From an uncultured Bacteroidales bacterium (GTDB lineage: Bacteria > Bacteroidota > Bacteroidia > Bacteroidales > UBA932): DNA of 55,651 nt. Positions 22,732 through 31,556 of the stretch are shown here, piece after piece. Position numbers and translations under genes: made by a program. The stretch spans positions 1-55,651 of the forward strand of contig ONOI01000008.1 in assembly GCA_900319375.1 (NCBI GenBank). Direction: 5' to 3'. The notes beneath the pieces are model-generated. The model did no database searches. It saw only the letters and a list, made by a program, of their open reading frames with translations, and was not told the origin of the DNA. How positions within the stretch are numbered: the stretch's first letter is position 1; the number at the start of each line of letters is the position of its first letter.

Positions 22732-23562
22732 ATGGTCAAACTGACAACCCCCGTTGCTTCCCCCCGCCTTCCTTTCGGCATCAGCCTTAAGGACAAGGTA
22801 GTCGTTCTGGGCAGCTGCCTGTCAGACGACCTGGGTCAGAAATTCGCTGACGCGGGGTTCTCGGTGATGACCAATCCCTTCGGAACGCTCTATAACCCGC
22901 TGTCGGTCGAGAATGCAATCGGCCGGATGGACAGCGGCAAGCCGTTCGGGCAGGAGGACTGCGTAGAGATGGGCGCCGGCGCTGGGCTCGTCTGCTCGTT
23001 CGAACATTATACGAAGTTCGCCCGCCCCTCCGCAGACGAGTTCCTCGCCGGGGCCAACGCCTCCCTCGCCGAGGCCGTGGATTTCTGGCGCGAAGCGAGC
23101 TCGGTCGTCGTGATCCTGTACAGCGCATGGGTCTGGGAGCGGGGCGGCAGGGTGGTTGCCAACTGCCTCAAGCGCCCGGCCTCCGAATTCACGCGCCGCC
23201 TTCTGAGCGTCGAAGAGGTCCGTGGGGCCGTGGAAAGAATGAGTGCGAAACACCCCGGCAAGCGTTTCCTCTGGATGGTCTGCCCCATCCGCCAAGGCGG
23301 CGAGGCGCGCGAAAACACCCTCGGGAAGTCGACCCTTCACCTCGGACTCGAGGGCGCGCCGTACTTCCCCGCCTTCGAAATTGTCCACGACGAGCTTCGC
23401 GACTACCGCTTCTTCGCCGACGACCTTGTCCACCCAAGCCCGGCCGCCCTGCAGATACTCTGGGAGCGCCTGCTGGACTCCGCCGCCCTTCCCGAAGAAC
23501 GCGAGCAGATAGCCGGCATCGAGCGCCGCTCGAAAACCCTTAAACATCGTCCTATCAGATAA
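22732..23562 (+). CDS. GSCFA-domain protein
   Basis: A 276-residue protein of the GSCFA family, an SGNH-like group named after its N-terminal motif. Here the motif is GSCLSDDLG near residue 27. Other family marks are NPFGTLYNP, the catalytic-looking FADDLVHPS near the C-terminus and SxxRYxxxK-like positions absent. It may be a cytoplasmic esterase-like enzyme; the substrate is not known for the family. The stop overlaps the antiporter start (23562), so the two are coupled. Confidence 0.82.
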   Translation: MVKLTTPVASPRLPFGISLKDKVVVLGSCLSDDLGQKFADAGFSVMTNPFGTLYNPLSVENAIGRMDSGKPFGQEDCVEMGAGAGLVCSFEHYTKFARPSADEFLAGANASLAEAVDFWREASSVVVILYSAWVWERGGRVVANCLKRPASEFTRRLLSVEEVRGAVERMSAKHPGKRFLWMVCPIRQGGEARENTLGKSTLHLGLEGAPYFPAFEIVHDELRDYRFFADDLVHPSPAALQILWERLLDSAALPEEREQIAGIERRSKTLKHRPIR

Positions 23563-25805
23563 TGTCAGATGAACTAAACCTCGTACGCGACCTTGCCGTC
23601 ATTCTGGTGTCGGCCGGCGTGTTCGCCATAATCTCCAAGGCCCTTAAGCAGCCGCTTATCCTCGGATACATAATCGCCGGCTTTCTGGTCGGTCCGAACA
23701 TCGACTTCTTCCCCGGTATCTCGAGCCAGGAAGCAGTCAATCAATGGTCCGAAATCGGAGTAATCTTCCTCATGTTTGCCCTGGGTCTGGAGTTCAGCTT
23801 CAAGAAACTGCTGAAGGTAGGTTCGTCTGCGCTGGTAACCGCCGGGACCAAGTTCCTCGGGGTGTTCATCCTGGGATTTATAGTGGGCCAGGCCCTGTCG
23901 TGGTCGACTATGGAGAGCGTGTTTCTCGCAGGCCTTCTGTCTATGAGTTCAACTACCGTGGTCCTTAAGTCTTTCGACGAGATGGGGCTGAAAAACAAGC
24001 CGTACGCCGGAATGGTGTTCGGCACCCTGGTTGTTGAAGACCTGATCGCCATCCTCCTGATGGTGCTCCTCTCGACGATGGCCGTATCGAACAAGTTCGC
24101 CGGCGGCGAGATGCTCTTCAACCTCGGTAAGCTGGCCTTCTTCCTGATACTCTGGTTCCTGGTCGGCATCTACGTCATCCCTACCCTTCTTAAAAAGGCA
24201 AAGCGCTGGATCAACGACGAGATCCTGCTGATAGTCTGTATCGGCCTGTGTTTCGGAATGGTCACCCTCGCTTCGGCTGTAGGCTTCTCCTCCGCTCTGG
24301 GCGCATTCGTGATGGGCTCCATCCTTGCCGAGACTATCGAAAGCGAACATATAATGAAGATAGTAAGCCCGATCAAAGACCTGTTCGGCGCTATTTTCTT
24401 CGTCTCGGTTGGTATGATGATTTCGCCCTCCGTAATCGGCAAATACTGGTACATCATCCTGATTCTGGTGTTGGTGGTTTATCTGACCCATATAGTCTTT
24501 TCCGCCGCCGGAATCATCCTTACCGGAAAGGGCCTGGAGAACGGAGTCCACACCGGCTTCAGCCTGGCCCAGCTCGGCGAGTTCGGCTTCATCATCGCCA
24601 GCGTAGGAGTCTCGCTCGGAGTGATGCGCGACTTCATCTACCCTATCATTATCGCGGTTTCGGTAATCACTACCTTTACTACCCCGTATATGATACGCCT
24701 GGCGGATCCGGCCTACAAACTGCTCTGCAAGAAACTCCCAGCCAGCTGGCTGAAGGCCTTCGAGCCCACTGAAGAAAAGCGGACAGTAGCCGAGCAGAGC
24801 GAGTGGAAAAAGCTTATCAAGGCCTACGTCACCAGAATCGTTCTTTACGGAGTCATCATCTTAGCAATCGCAATTCTCTCGCGAACAGTCCTCGAGCCCG
24901 CGCTCCACAAATACTTTACTCTCTGGACCGACATGGTCCATAACCTGGTTACTGTCGGCATCACCCTCCTTCTGATGATGCCGTTTATCTACGGGCTCGG
25001 CGTCTCGTCCGGCTCCATCAGCCAGTCCGCCGGCAAGCTCCTGCGCGAGAAAGACAGCAACAAATGGCCGATCCTGGGCCTGATTCTGCTGCGGGCCTTC
25101 CTCGCAGTCGGCGTCATCGCCGCTGTCATCTCGTCGCATTTCCCTCTTGCCGGCTGGAACATCATCCTGATCCTTCTTGCCGGAGCCGTGTTCATGATAG
25201 TTGCCCGCTACTTCATCCGCCGCAACTCCTCGCTCGAGAGCCGCTTCCTCGCCAACCTCAACGAGAAAGAAGAGGCCGAAGAGCGCAAGAAACCCGTCTC
25301 GTCTTCCGTGAGAAAGAAAATGGGGGCCTACAACGTCAAGATCGAGACCATGACGCTCTCCCAGAATTCCGAATATGCCGGAAAAGAACTCGGAGACATC
25401 CACTTCAGACTCAACACCGGCGCCAACGTAATCAAGATAGTGCGCGGCAACAAAAGCATCACCATTCCCCGCAGCAATGAGGTCATATTCCCCGGCGACG
25501 AACTGATCGCGGTCGGTACCGAGGAGCAGCTCAACTCTATGAGGGCTATGCTCGCGAGCGCCGAACTTCCAGCCAGCCCCAACACCGACGAAGACTTCAC
25601 TGTAGTACAGATTGTCCTCCGTGCAGGCTCATATATGACCGGCAAGTCTCTTCGCAGCTGCAAATTGCGCGACTATCACTGTCTGGTTATCAGCGTCCTC
25701 CACGGCTCTGAATTTACCACCAATCCTCTTCCGGATTATGTCTTCGAGGAAGGTGATACCGTCTGGCTCGCCGGCGAAAAGAGCTCCTGCGAATGGTTTA
25801 AGTAG
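23562..25805 (+). CDS. CPA2-type cation:proton antiporter with two RCK_C domains
   Basis: A 747-residue membrane protein. About 12-13 transmembrane segments (residues 5-385) form the Na+/H+ exchanger fold of the Kef/CPA2 group, with LGFVGPN-like (GFLVGPNID) and SSALGAFVMG motifs. A second block of about 4 helices follows (430-570), then a charged linker and two C-terminal RCK_C (TrkA-C) domains at about 600-660 and 670-747 (VIFPGDELIAVGT; FEEGDTVWLAG). It should exchange K+ or Na+ for protons, gated by a ligand bound to the RCK_C domains. No RCK_N Rossmann domain is visible. Confidence 0.9.
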   Translation: MSDELNLVRDLAVILVSAGVFAIISKALKQPLILGYIIAGFLVGPNIDFFPGISSQEAVNQWSEIGVIFLMFALGLEFSFKKLLKVGSSALVTAGTKFLGVFILGFIVGQALSWSTMESVFLAGLLSMSSTTVVLKSFDEMGLKNKPYAGMVFGTLVVEDLIAILLMVLLSTMAVSNKFAGGEMLFNLGKLAFFLILWFLVGIYVIPTLLKKAKRWINDEILLIVCIGLCFGMVTLASAVGFSSALGAFVMGSILAETIESEHIMKIVSPIKDLFGAIFFVSVGMMISPSVIGKYWYIILILVLVVYLTHIVFSAAGIILTGKGLENGVHTGFSLAQLGEFGFIIASVGVSLGVMRDFIYPIIIAVSVITTFTTPYMIRLADPAYKLLCKKLPASWLKAFEPTEEKRTVAEQSEWKKLIKAYVTRIVLYGVIILAIAILSRTVLEPALHKYFTLWTDMVHNLVTVGITLLLMMPFIYGLGVSSGSISQSAGKLLREKDSNKWPILGLILLRAFLAVGVIAAVISSHFPLAGWNIILILLAGAVFMIVARYFIRRNSSLESRFLANLNEKEEAEERKKPVSSSVRKKMGAYNVKIETMTLSQNSEYAGKELGDIHFRLNTGANVIKIVRGNKSITIPRSNEVIFPGDELIAVGTEEQLNSMRAMLASAELPASPNTDEDFTVVQIVLRAGSYMTGKSLRSCKLRDYHCLVISVLHGSEFTTNPLPDYVFEEGDTVWLAGEKSSCEWFK

Positions 25806-25841
25806 ACTTGATATTTCTTAGCTCCAGTATTATTTCTCCAC

Positions 25842-27113
25842 TTATTTGAGTTTAGAAATAACAGTCTTAGTAAGAAATTCTCTATAATCAGACCACTTGT
25901 AATAATGTCCCTGGACAGGCTCTACGGGAAGGGTCCCCTCTTTTCCGTTGAGGACAACCTTTACCAGCACGTCCGGAGACTTCTTGGACTTATAGAACAC
26001 GAACTGGACATTGCAGCCCATCGGGACTTCCCTTACCGGGTAGTAAACATAAGCGTAGTCTATCGAAGGAATCTCTTTTCCGAAATTATTGATTCCGGCA
26101 AGGGAGAGATAGCGGTCGAGGATGTAGTCGTGGCCGAAGCGGAGATTTACGCTCGGGCGATCCTGGGCGAGCGCTTCGTCTGCCAGGATGACCAGCCTCT
26201 TGATAAGGGCGCCATAATCGAGGGCATCGCTCATCGAGTTATAGAAATAGACGCAGTCGCTGAGGTAGAAACCCTTGAACTCCTCGAAAGTAAAGACCTC
26301 GGGCAGTTTGACCTCGAAATCGAGGCTGTTGAGGCCGATATAGGCCATATTCAGCTCATAGATGAACGAGCTTTTCTGAGTCCCGAGCGCGGCCTCCGGG
26401 TCCTTGAAGATGCGCCTGGCGATAGCGTCTACATCCACCAGTGTATCGGTATAAGCGCCGGTCTGGCCCGCACACTTACGCGGGAGCCTGTCCTGAGGGC
26501 CGAGTTTGTTGGGGTTCGAGCCTGATTCGGGGATACATTCGTCGAAATACAGCGAAGACATCTGTTCGTAGAGATCCAGCTTAGGGTCACACTCCTTGAG
26601 CCCCACGCAGAATGCGCTCATACTCATCATCGCCCTGAAAGACGAGCTGGAGGCGGCGAAGATCTTAGGATTGCGCTTGAAGAGCTTGGGATAGCTCTTA
26701 TACATATGTTTTGCAATCGCGTTGTGTTGATTCCAGCCCTTGCGGGTAAGATCGCCGGTCTGAGGGGTACAGATCTGGGCGAAAACCTTGTAATCCTTCT
26801 GTAGCTCCAGACCGAGCTCGGTCAGATTCCCTTTCTCTTTCTGGGCGGTAAGGACCTCGTCTATCCAGGTATAGGTCCTGCTGTTCCAGGCGAAGCGGGA
26901 ACCATGGCGGCCGTAGTGAGCGATATAGAAAGGCTCATATCCCTTCGGAGCCTTGCTGGGCGCCTGAAATTCTTCGGGACGGATTACGTCGTTGTATCCA
27001 TAAATGCGGTTAGGGTTAGCGGCGAGAATCGAATCTTCGCGGGCCTTGTCCTGCGAAAAGGCGGCAAAGCCGACAAGCAAGACACTTATTACAAGGAGGG
27101 CTATCTTTTTCAT
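25842..27113 (-). CDS. Exported histidine acid phosphatase (MINPP/phytase-like)
   Basis: A 423-residue exported protein with signal peptide ending FAAFSQ. The branch 2 histidine-phosphatase nucleophile motif is HYGRHGSRF near residue 66, and the proton-donor segment is RFGHDYILDRY near 325. It resembles Bacteroides histidine phosphatases of the inositol-polyphosphate phosphatase group, so inositol phosphates or other phosphomonoesters are likely substrates. It lies next to, but in a different unit from, the glycan locus. It is divergent from rpsU. Confidence 0.85.
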   Translation of the reverse strand: MKKIALLVISVLLVGFAAFSQDKAREDSILAANPNRIYGYNDVIRPEEFQAPSKAPKGYEPFYIAHYGRHGSRFAWNSRTYTWIDEVLTAQKEKGNLTELGLELQKDYKVFAQICTPQTGDLTRKGWNQHNAIAKHMYKSYPKLFKRNPKIFAASSSSFRAMMSMSAFCVGLKECDPKLDLYEQMSSLYFDECIPESGSNPNKLGPQDRLPRKCAGQTGAYTDTLVDVDAIARRIFKDPEAALGTQKSSFIYELNMAYIGLNSLDFEVKLPEVFTFEEFKGFYLSDCVYFYNSMSDALDYGALIKRLVILADEALAQDRPSVNLRFGHDYILDRYLSLAGINNFGKEIPSIDYAYVYYPVREVPMGCNVQFVFYKSKKSPDVLVKVVLNGKEGTLPVEPVQGHYYKWSDYREFLTKTVISKLK

Positions 27114-27136
27114 AACAAGTAAAATTAACCAGAAAT

Positions 27137-27166
27137 TTTGGAATTACGAAAAATTGTCTACCTTTG
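27137..27166 (+). promoter_or_regulatory. Promoter of rpsU
   Basis: TTTG (27137-27140), an 18-nt spacer and TACCTTTG (27159-27166) match the Bacteroidetes promoter. The transcript would carry a leader of about 30 nt that includes the Shine-Dalgarno sequence. Confidence 0.75.
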
Positions 27167-27185
27167 CAGTCCATTTTTGAAGAAA

Positions 27186-27194
27186 AAGGAGGTG
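27186..27194 (+). promoter_or_regulatory. Strong Shine-Dalgarno sequence of rpsU
   Basis: AAGGAGGTG lies 9 nt before the ATG. It is the only strong SD I found in this window; Bacteroidetes genes normally lack one. In these bacteria bS21 helps hide the anti-SD on the ribosome, and an SD on rpsU fits published autoregulation models. Confidence 0.85.
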
Positions 27195-27203
27195 GTATAA
27201 GGA

Positions 27204-27398
27204 ATGATCATCGTACAGGTTAAAGAAGGCGAGAATATCGAGCGCGCTCTTAAGAAATTCAAGAGAAAGTTCGAGAAGACGGGTGCAGTCCGCGAGATGC
27301 GTGCCCGCAAGACTTTCGAGAAACCCTCTGTCAAGCGCCGTGTCGCTAAGATGAAGGCTATCTACGTACAGCATCTCCGCCTCGAGGAGGATCAGTAA
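27204..27398 (+). CDS. rpsU: 30S ribosomal protein bS21
   Basis: A 64-residue bS21: MIIVQVKEGENIERALKKFK at the start, then the basic middle KFEKTGAVREMRARKTFEKPS and a Lys/Arg-rich end. It binds the platform of the 30S subunit near the 3' end of 16S rRNA. Single-gene unit with its own promoter and a shared bidirectional terminator. Length and sequence match Bacteroidetes members. Confidence 0.97.
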   Translation: MIIVQVKEGENIERALKKFKRKFEKTGAVREMRARKTFEKPSVKRRVAKMKAIYVQHLRLEEDQ

Positions 27399-27415
27399 TC
27401 ACCTCTTGATACAAT

Positions 27416-27449
27416 AAAAAGACCGACCATTGAATGGCCGGTCTTTTTT
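27416..27449. terminator. Bidirectional terminator between rpsU and GH109
   Basis: AAAAA is followed by GACCGACCATT (27421-27431) paired with AATGGCCGGTC (27433-27443) and by TTTTTT, so the hairpin works on both strands. It ends rpsU and the leftward GH109 operon. Confidence 0.9.
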
Positions 27450-27467
27450 GTATGTCGTCGCGGGGGA

Positions 27468-28865
27468 TTACTGAGCGATCGCGAAGGTAAGGCCGTCGAC
27501 TTTGTCCCACTCGCCGCGGGTGAAGTCGGGCATCACGACAGGCATGGAGCCGTGGTTGATGGAGACTTCGGTAAGCTCTACGAGTGAGCTCCACTCCGCT
27601 GCGTCGTAGACATCCTGATCGAGAGGAAGGCCGTTGTGGAGGCAATAGATCAGACGGTAGTCCATGATGAAGTCCATTCCGCCGTGACCGCCGACCTTGC
27701 GTGCAAGGTCTTCGATCTCCTCGACGAAGGGATACTTGTAAGCCTGCATCAGGGCGTCGCGCTCGGCGTCGCTCATGAATTCCTCTGCATCGAGATTGTC
27801 GTAAGCTACGTCCTTGAGTTCTGCTCCGCCAAGAGCAAGACCCTCGTTGGGATATTTGTTGGCATAACCCTTAGTACCCTGAATCTGGTACATACGGCTG
27901 TAGGGCTGAGGGGTAACTACACGGTGTTCGATGAGGATAGTCTTTCCCTTGCGGGTACGGATGAGGGTAGAGGTATTGTCGCCGTTGGCGTATTTCTCTA
28001 CTACACCCTTACCATAGCGCTCGTCTGCCTTATCCTGGCCGGCGAAAGCGTCGGTGTCCATCGAGACGAGGACATCCATCTTGTCGCCGCGGTGGATGTT
28101 GAGATCCTGGCAGACGGGGCCGATGCCGTGGGTAGGATAGACGTCGCCGTGGTGATCCTTATTATAGGTCATACGCCAGTCGCCCTGATAGTTGTCCCAG
28201 TAGGGCTCGAGGTTGTGGCAGTAGGAGCCTTCGACATGGACTACCTCGCCGAACAGACCCTGCTGGATCATGTTGAGGCAGGTAAGCTCGAAGAAGTCGT
28301 AGCAGCAGTTCTCGAGCATCATGCAATGCTTGCGGGTACGCTCGGAAGTGTTGACAAGATCCCAGCATTCCTTGATCGAGGTAGCGGCAGGGACTTCGAT
28401 AGCGGCGTGTTTGCCATGCTCCATCGCATAGACTGCGATAGGGGTGTGGAGCTGCCATGGAACTGCGAGGTAAACGAGATCGATGTCCTCGAGCTCGCAG
28501 AGCTGCTTGTAGCCTTCGGGGCCGCTGAACTCATACTTCGCACGGGGAGCGCCGTGCTCCTCGAGAATGCCCTGAGCCCTGTCGATACGATCCTGGTAGA
28601 GGTCGCAAAGGGCTACGATGGTCGCGTCTTTGATATAAGGGAAACGGTGGACTGCGCCGGTTCCTCTGTCACCGAGGCCGATAAGGCCTACTCTGACATG
28701 CTCGATAGGCTCTGCTGCGAATCCAAGCATAGACTGCTGGTCTGCCGGACGGGCGGGAGTATTGTAAACGATCTGGTTACCCTTGATCGTGTAGCCGTAC
28801 TCGGAAGTATTACAGCAGGAAAATGACAGTGCAGCCACTGCTGCCAGTACAAAAATTTTTTTCAT
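27468..28865 (-). CDS. GH109 alpha-N-acetylgalactosaminidase (lipoprotein)
   Basis: A 465-residue Gfo/Idh/MocA-fold glycosidase of family GH109. These enzymes use bound NAD in an elimination-type mechanism and release terminal alpha-GalNAc, for example from mucin or blood-group A structures. The N-terminal lipobox is SFSCCNT. The NAD-binding motif is VGLIGLGDRG near residue 60. GSYCHNLEPYWDNYQGDWR, GDVYPTHGIGPVCQDL and GGHGGMDFIMDYRLIYC are family signatures. It is the last gene of the leftward arm, 15 nt after a phosphatase lipoprotein gene. Confidence 0.93.
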   Translation of the reverse strand: MKKIFVLAAVAALSFSCCNTSEYGYTIKGNQIVYNTPARPADQQSMLGFAAEPIEHVRVGLIGLGDRGTGAVHRFPYIKDATIVALCDLYQDRIDRAQGILEEHGAPRAKYEFSGPEGYKQLCELEDIDLVYLAVPWQLHTPIAVYAMEHGKHAAIEVPAATSIKECWDLVNTSERTRKHCMMLENCCYDFFELTCLNMIQQGLFGEVVHVEGSYCHNLEPYWDNYQGDWRMTYNKDHHGDVYPTHGIGPVCQDLNIHRGDKMDVLVSMDTDAFAGQDKADERYGKGVVEKYANGDNTSTLIRTRKGKTILIEHRVVTPQPYSRMYQIQGTKGYANKYPNEGLALGGAELKDVAYDNLDAEEFMSDAERDALMQAYKYPFVEEIEDLARKVGGHGGMDFIMDYRLIYCLHNGLPLDQDVYDAAEWSSLVELTEVSINHGSMPVVMPDFTRGEWDKVDGLTFAIAQ

Positions 28866-28880
28866 ATTATCGCTTATTTG

Positions 28881-30137
28881 TTATTCAAGCATCAGGTTTC
28901 GGAATTCATCAATATCGGCTTGAGGAACACCTGCAACTGTAGTGAGATATTTCTCAACACCCTGGGCGAAAGTACCGCCTTCTCCAGCCATTTTCCAGAA
29001 ATAAGGAGCAACCTCGCTGTAAACCCACTTTGTCCTGTTGTTCTGGAAAAGCCATCCGCCTTTGTCCTTATCATAGGAAGACTTCTCGGAACTCGAGCAG
29101 CTGTATCCAAGAGGAGCAAAGTAAGTTACTTCGTACTCCTTGCTGATATCGTGTTCAGGAACACCGAGCAGGCCGAGCAAAAGCACTGCGAGAGTACCTG
29201 TGCGGTCGCGGCCAAGGGAGCAGTGAAAATACACGCCTTTACCCGCCCTCACGCTGTTGAGCACAAAGTCGAAACATTGCTTTGTTTTGTTGACGCCCTC
29301 ATCGTTGATATCGGTAAGCATAGCAGTACCGCCCTGTTCAATCACGGGAGCACAGAAGTCCAATCCACTGACGGCCGGAGCGGAAAGGACATCGTCCTTT
29401 CCGCGGAGGTCAAGCTGGGCGCCTATACCTTCTGACAGAATCTCCTCGGCACCGATTACATCCACTGTTTCAGTTGACGACATTCGGCCTCCACGGTATA
29501 TCTTATGGTATTTAACGGTCTTACCGTCAAGGGTTTTCCACCCGCCCAGGTCACGGCCGTTGCGGCAGGCATTGTTGAAGAAGACCTGGTGAAGATGACC
29601 GGTAGTGCTGAATGATCCTTCAGCTGCGACTTCTCCGCTGTCATCATACGTAACCTTATAAGTATAAGTTGTGTTGGGAACCAGATTGGTGATAACCACA
29701 TAACAGGCGCCGGCCTTCACGGACTTTACCTGCTTCAATGTAGGCTCTTCCAAAGAAAGGGTCAGAGCTCCGGCATCCTCTTTCTTTTTCCAACGGATAC
29801 TGTAAGATTCCGGTTTGTCCGACTTCGGGCTCTTCACAACCTTACCGTTCTCGTCGGGAATGCCCTCCTCGTTATACTTCACACGATTAAAGCCACCGTA
29901 GTAGTCATAGATTTTTGTCGAAGACCAGTCTTTGTCCTCATAAGTAACTTCCGTAAGGAACTTCTCCACATTACGGTTGGTGGCCAAAACCACATCCCCA
30001 TCCTTAACCATCGGGGCGGCATCCTGGTATTCAGGGCCATTGAACGGTTCTTCAGCTGGTGCTGGTGTGGGATTATGCTTGCAACCTGACAGCGCTATTG
30101 CCAGGGAAATCAACAAGATTCTTACTAACTGTTTCAT
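28881..30137 (-). CDS. Lipoprotein with FN3-like and tyrosine-phosphatase domains (1)
   Basis: A 418-residue predicted lipoprotein (lipobox ALSGCKH). After a short linker comes a beta-sandwich with an FN3-like pattern (VITNLVPNTTYTYKVTY, about 110-170) and then a Y_phosphatase3-type domain: NGRDLGGW near residue 192, LDLRG, and the P-loop HCSLGRDRTGT near 304, with Cys and Arg of the CX5R signature. Such enzymes hydrolyse phosphate monoesters through a Cys-phosphate intermediate; the substrate could be phosphotyrosine, phosphoinositide or phosphosugar. It is a paralogue of the next gene, 6 nt away. Confidence 0.88.
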   Translation of the reverse strand: MKQLVRILLISLAIALSGCKHNPTPAPAEEPFNGPEYQDAAPMVKDGDVVLATNRNVEKFLTEVTYEDKDWSSTKIYDYYGGFNRVKYNEEGIPDENGKVVKSPKSDKPESYSIRWKKKEDAGALTLSLEEPTLKQVKSVKAGACYVVITNLVPNTTYTYKVTYDDSGEVAAEGSFSTTGHLHQVFFNNACRNGRDLGGWKTLDGKTVKYHKIYRGGRMSSTETVDVIGAEEILSEGIGAQLDLRGKDDVLSAPAVSGLDFCAPVIEQGGTAMLTDINDEGVNKTKQCFDFVLNSVRAGKGVYFHCSLGRDRTGTLAVLLLGLLGVPEHDISKEYEVTYFAPLGYSCSSSEKSSYDKDKGGWLFQNNRTKWVYSEVAPYFWKMAGEGGTFAQGVEKYLTTVAGVPQADIDEFRNLMLE

Positions 30138-30143
30138 ACAACT

Positions 30144-31538
30144 CTATTCAAGCATCAAGTTTCGGAAATCGTCAATAACTGCCTGGCTTACGCCTGCCTC
30201 CTGGACGAGATACTTCTCAACTCCACTGGCAAAAGAGCCTTCGCCTGCCATGCTCCAGAAGTAAGGGACCACATCGCTGTAGACCCAATGCTCGCGGGTA
30301 TTGTTGAATATGGGCTGGGTATTGCTTGCTTTGTCGGATGAAGAAACGCTGAAGCCGACAGGAGCGAAGTAAGTAAGTTCATACTCTCTGGCGATATCTC
30401 CCTCACGGACACCGAGCAATCCCATCAGAAGGATACTCATCGTACCGGTACGGTCCCTGCCCAGGGAGCAGTGGAAATAAACGCCCTTGCCTTCCTTAAC
30501 GCTATTATAAACGAACATGAAGCACTCCTTGGTCTTGGCCTTGTATGCTGCCTGGAAGGCGGCATATTCATCGTTGGTGGGGGTAATCTCTCCGAGTTTA
30601 TCCTTGTTTATCTTTCCTTCTTCCGTAAGGTAAGGGGCTTTCTTCTCAGCAGTCCATGGGCTGGAGGCGTCGTAGACAAGCCACTTGGCGCAGTTCTTTG
30701 CTGAAGGTTTGGTAACTCCAAGCATCACCTTACCACCTTCCTCGATGCAAGGATGGCAGTGGTCGAGATCCTTGACTGCGGGAGTAGTCATGTAGTCATC
30801 CGAGCCGCGGAGCTCAAGTTCTGCGCCTATACCTTCGTTTAGAACCTCCTGTTTTCCGGCCTTGTTTAGCATAGTCTCCCAGGGATCATTCATACGACCG
30901 CCGCGGTATATCTTGCGGTATTTCACTGTCTTTCCGTCTATGGTCTTCCAGCCGCCCAGGTCGCGGCCGTTACGGCATTTGTTCTTGAAGAATACCTGGT
31001 GGACGGAGCCCTTGGTCTTGAAGCTGCCCTTTGCCATCACCTTGCCAGTCTCGGAAACAACCTCATATTCGTACTCGTCATTGGGCACGAGGTTCGTGAT
31101 ATCAACATAGCATGAAGCTTCCTTGATAGCAATCTCCGCCGACCATCCAAGTTTATCGGAAAGCTTGAGGGTCATCGCACCCACGGACGCATCTTTCTCC
31201 CACCGGATACTGTATGAGTTGGGTTTGTCTCCGTCCGGCCACTCCTTTTCCCAGTTATCCCAGTTCAGGTCAGTGCCCCTAAAGCCACCATAATAGTCAA
31301 AGACCTTGGACTTGTGCGAAGTTTCGTCACGCCAGTCGGAATAAGTGACACCTGTGAGGAAAGCTTCGGAGAGTTCGCTGTTCGCCTGGACGGTATCGCC
31401 GTTCTTTACCTGCGGCGCAGCCTTCTCATAATCCGGTCCGTTCAAGACTTTGTCTTCGACACCATGAGTCTTTTCGTTAGGGTTGCATCCAAAAAGGAAG
31501 GGAGCCAATAACAATAATGATAGTAATCTCTTCATCAT
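30144..31538 (-). CDS. Lipoprotein with FN3-like and tyrosine-phosphatase domains (2)
   Basis: A 464-residue paralogue of the neighbouring gene. Lipobox LFGCNPN, FN3-like region with VDITNLVPNDEYEYEVV, then NGRDLGGW near residue 190, LELRGSDDY and HCSLGRDRTGT near 355. Compared with its neighbour it has an insert of about 50 residues between the LRG and P-loop motifs (VYDASSPWTAEKK, EITPTNDEYAAFQAAYKAK), which could form a lid over the active site and change substrate choice. The two phosphatases are likely surface or periplasmic enzymes of the glycan pathway. Confidence 0.88.
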   Translation of the reverse strand: MMKRLLSLLLLAPFLFGCNPNEKTHGVEDKVLNGPDYEKAAPQVKNGDTVQANSELSEAFLTGVTYSDWRDETSHKSKVFDYYGGFRGTDLNWDNWEKEWPDGDKPNSYSIRWEKDASVGAMTLKLSDKLGWSAEIAIKEASCYVDITNLVPNDEYEYEVVSETGKVMAKGSFKTKGSVHQVFFKNKCRNGRDLGGWKTIDGKTVKYRKIYRGGRMNDPWETMLNKAGKQEVLNEGIGAELELRGSDDYMTTPAVKDLDHCHPCIEEGGKVMLGVTKPSAKNCAKWLVYDASSPWTAEKKAPYLTEEGKINKDKLGEITPTNDEYAAFQAAYKAKTKECFMFVYNSVKEGKGVYFHCSLGRDRTGTMSILLMGLLGVREGDIAREYELTYFAPVGFSVSSSDKASNTQPIFNNTREHWVYSDVVPYFWSMAGEGSFASGVEKYLVQEAGVSQAVIDDFRNLMLE

Positions 31539-31556
31539 AGCTTTAATATTTATTTT

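Noticed and set aside
27636-28826. 396-codon plus-strand frame opposite GH109
   Set aside because: GH109 signatures are all on the minus strand; the antisense frame is a by-product of composition.
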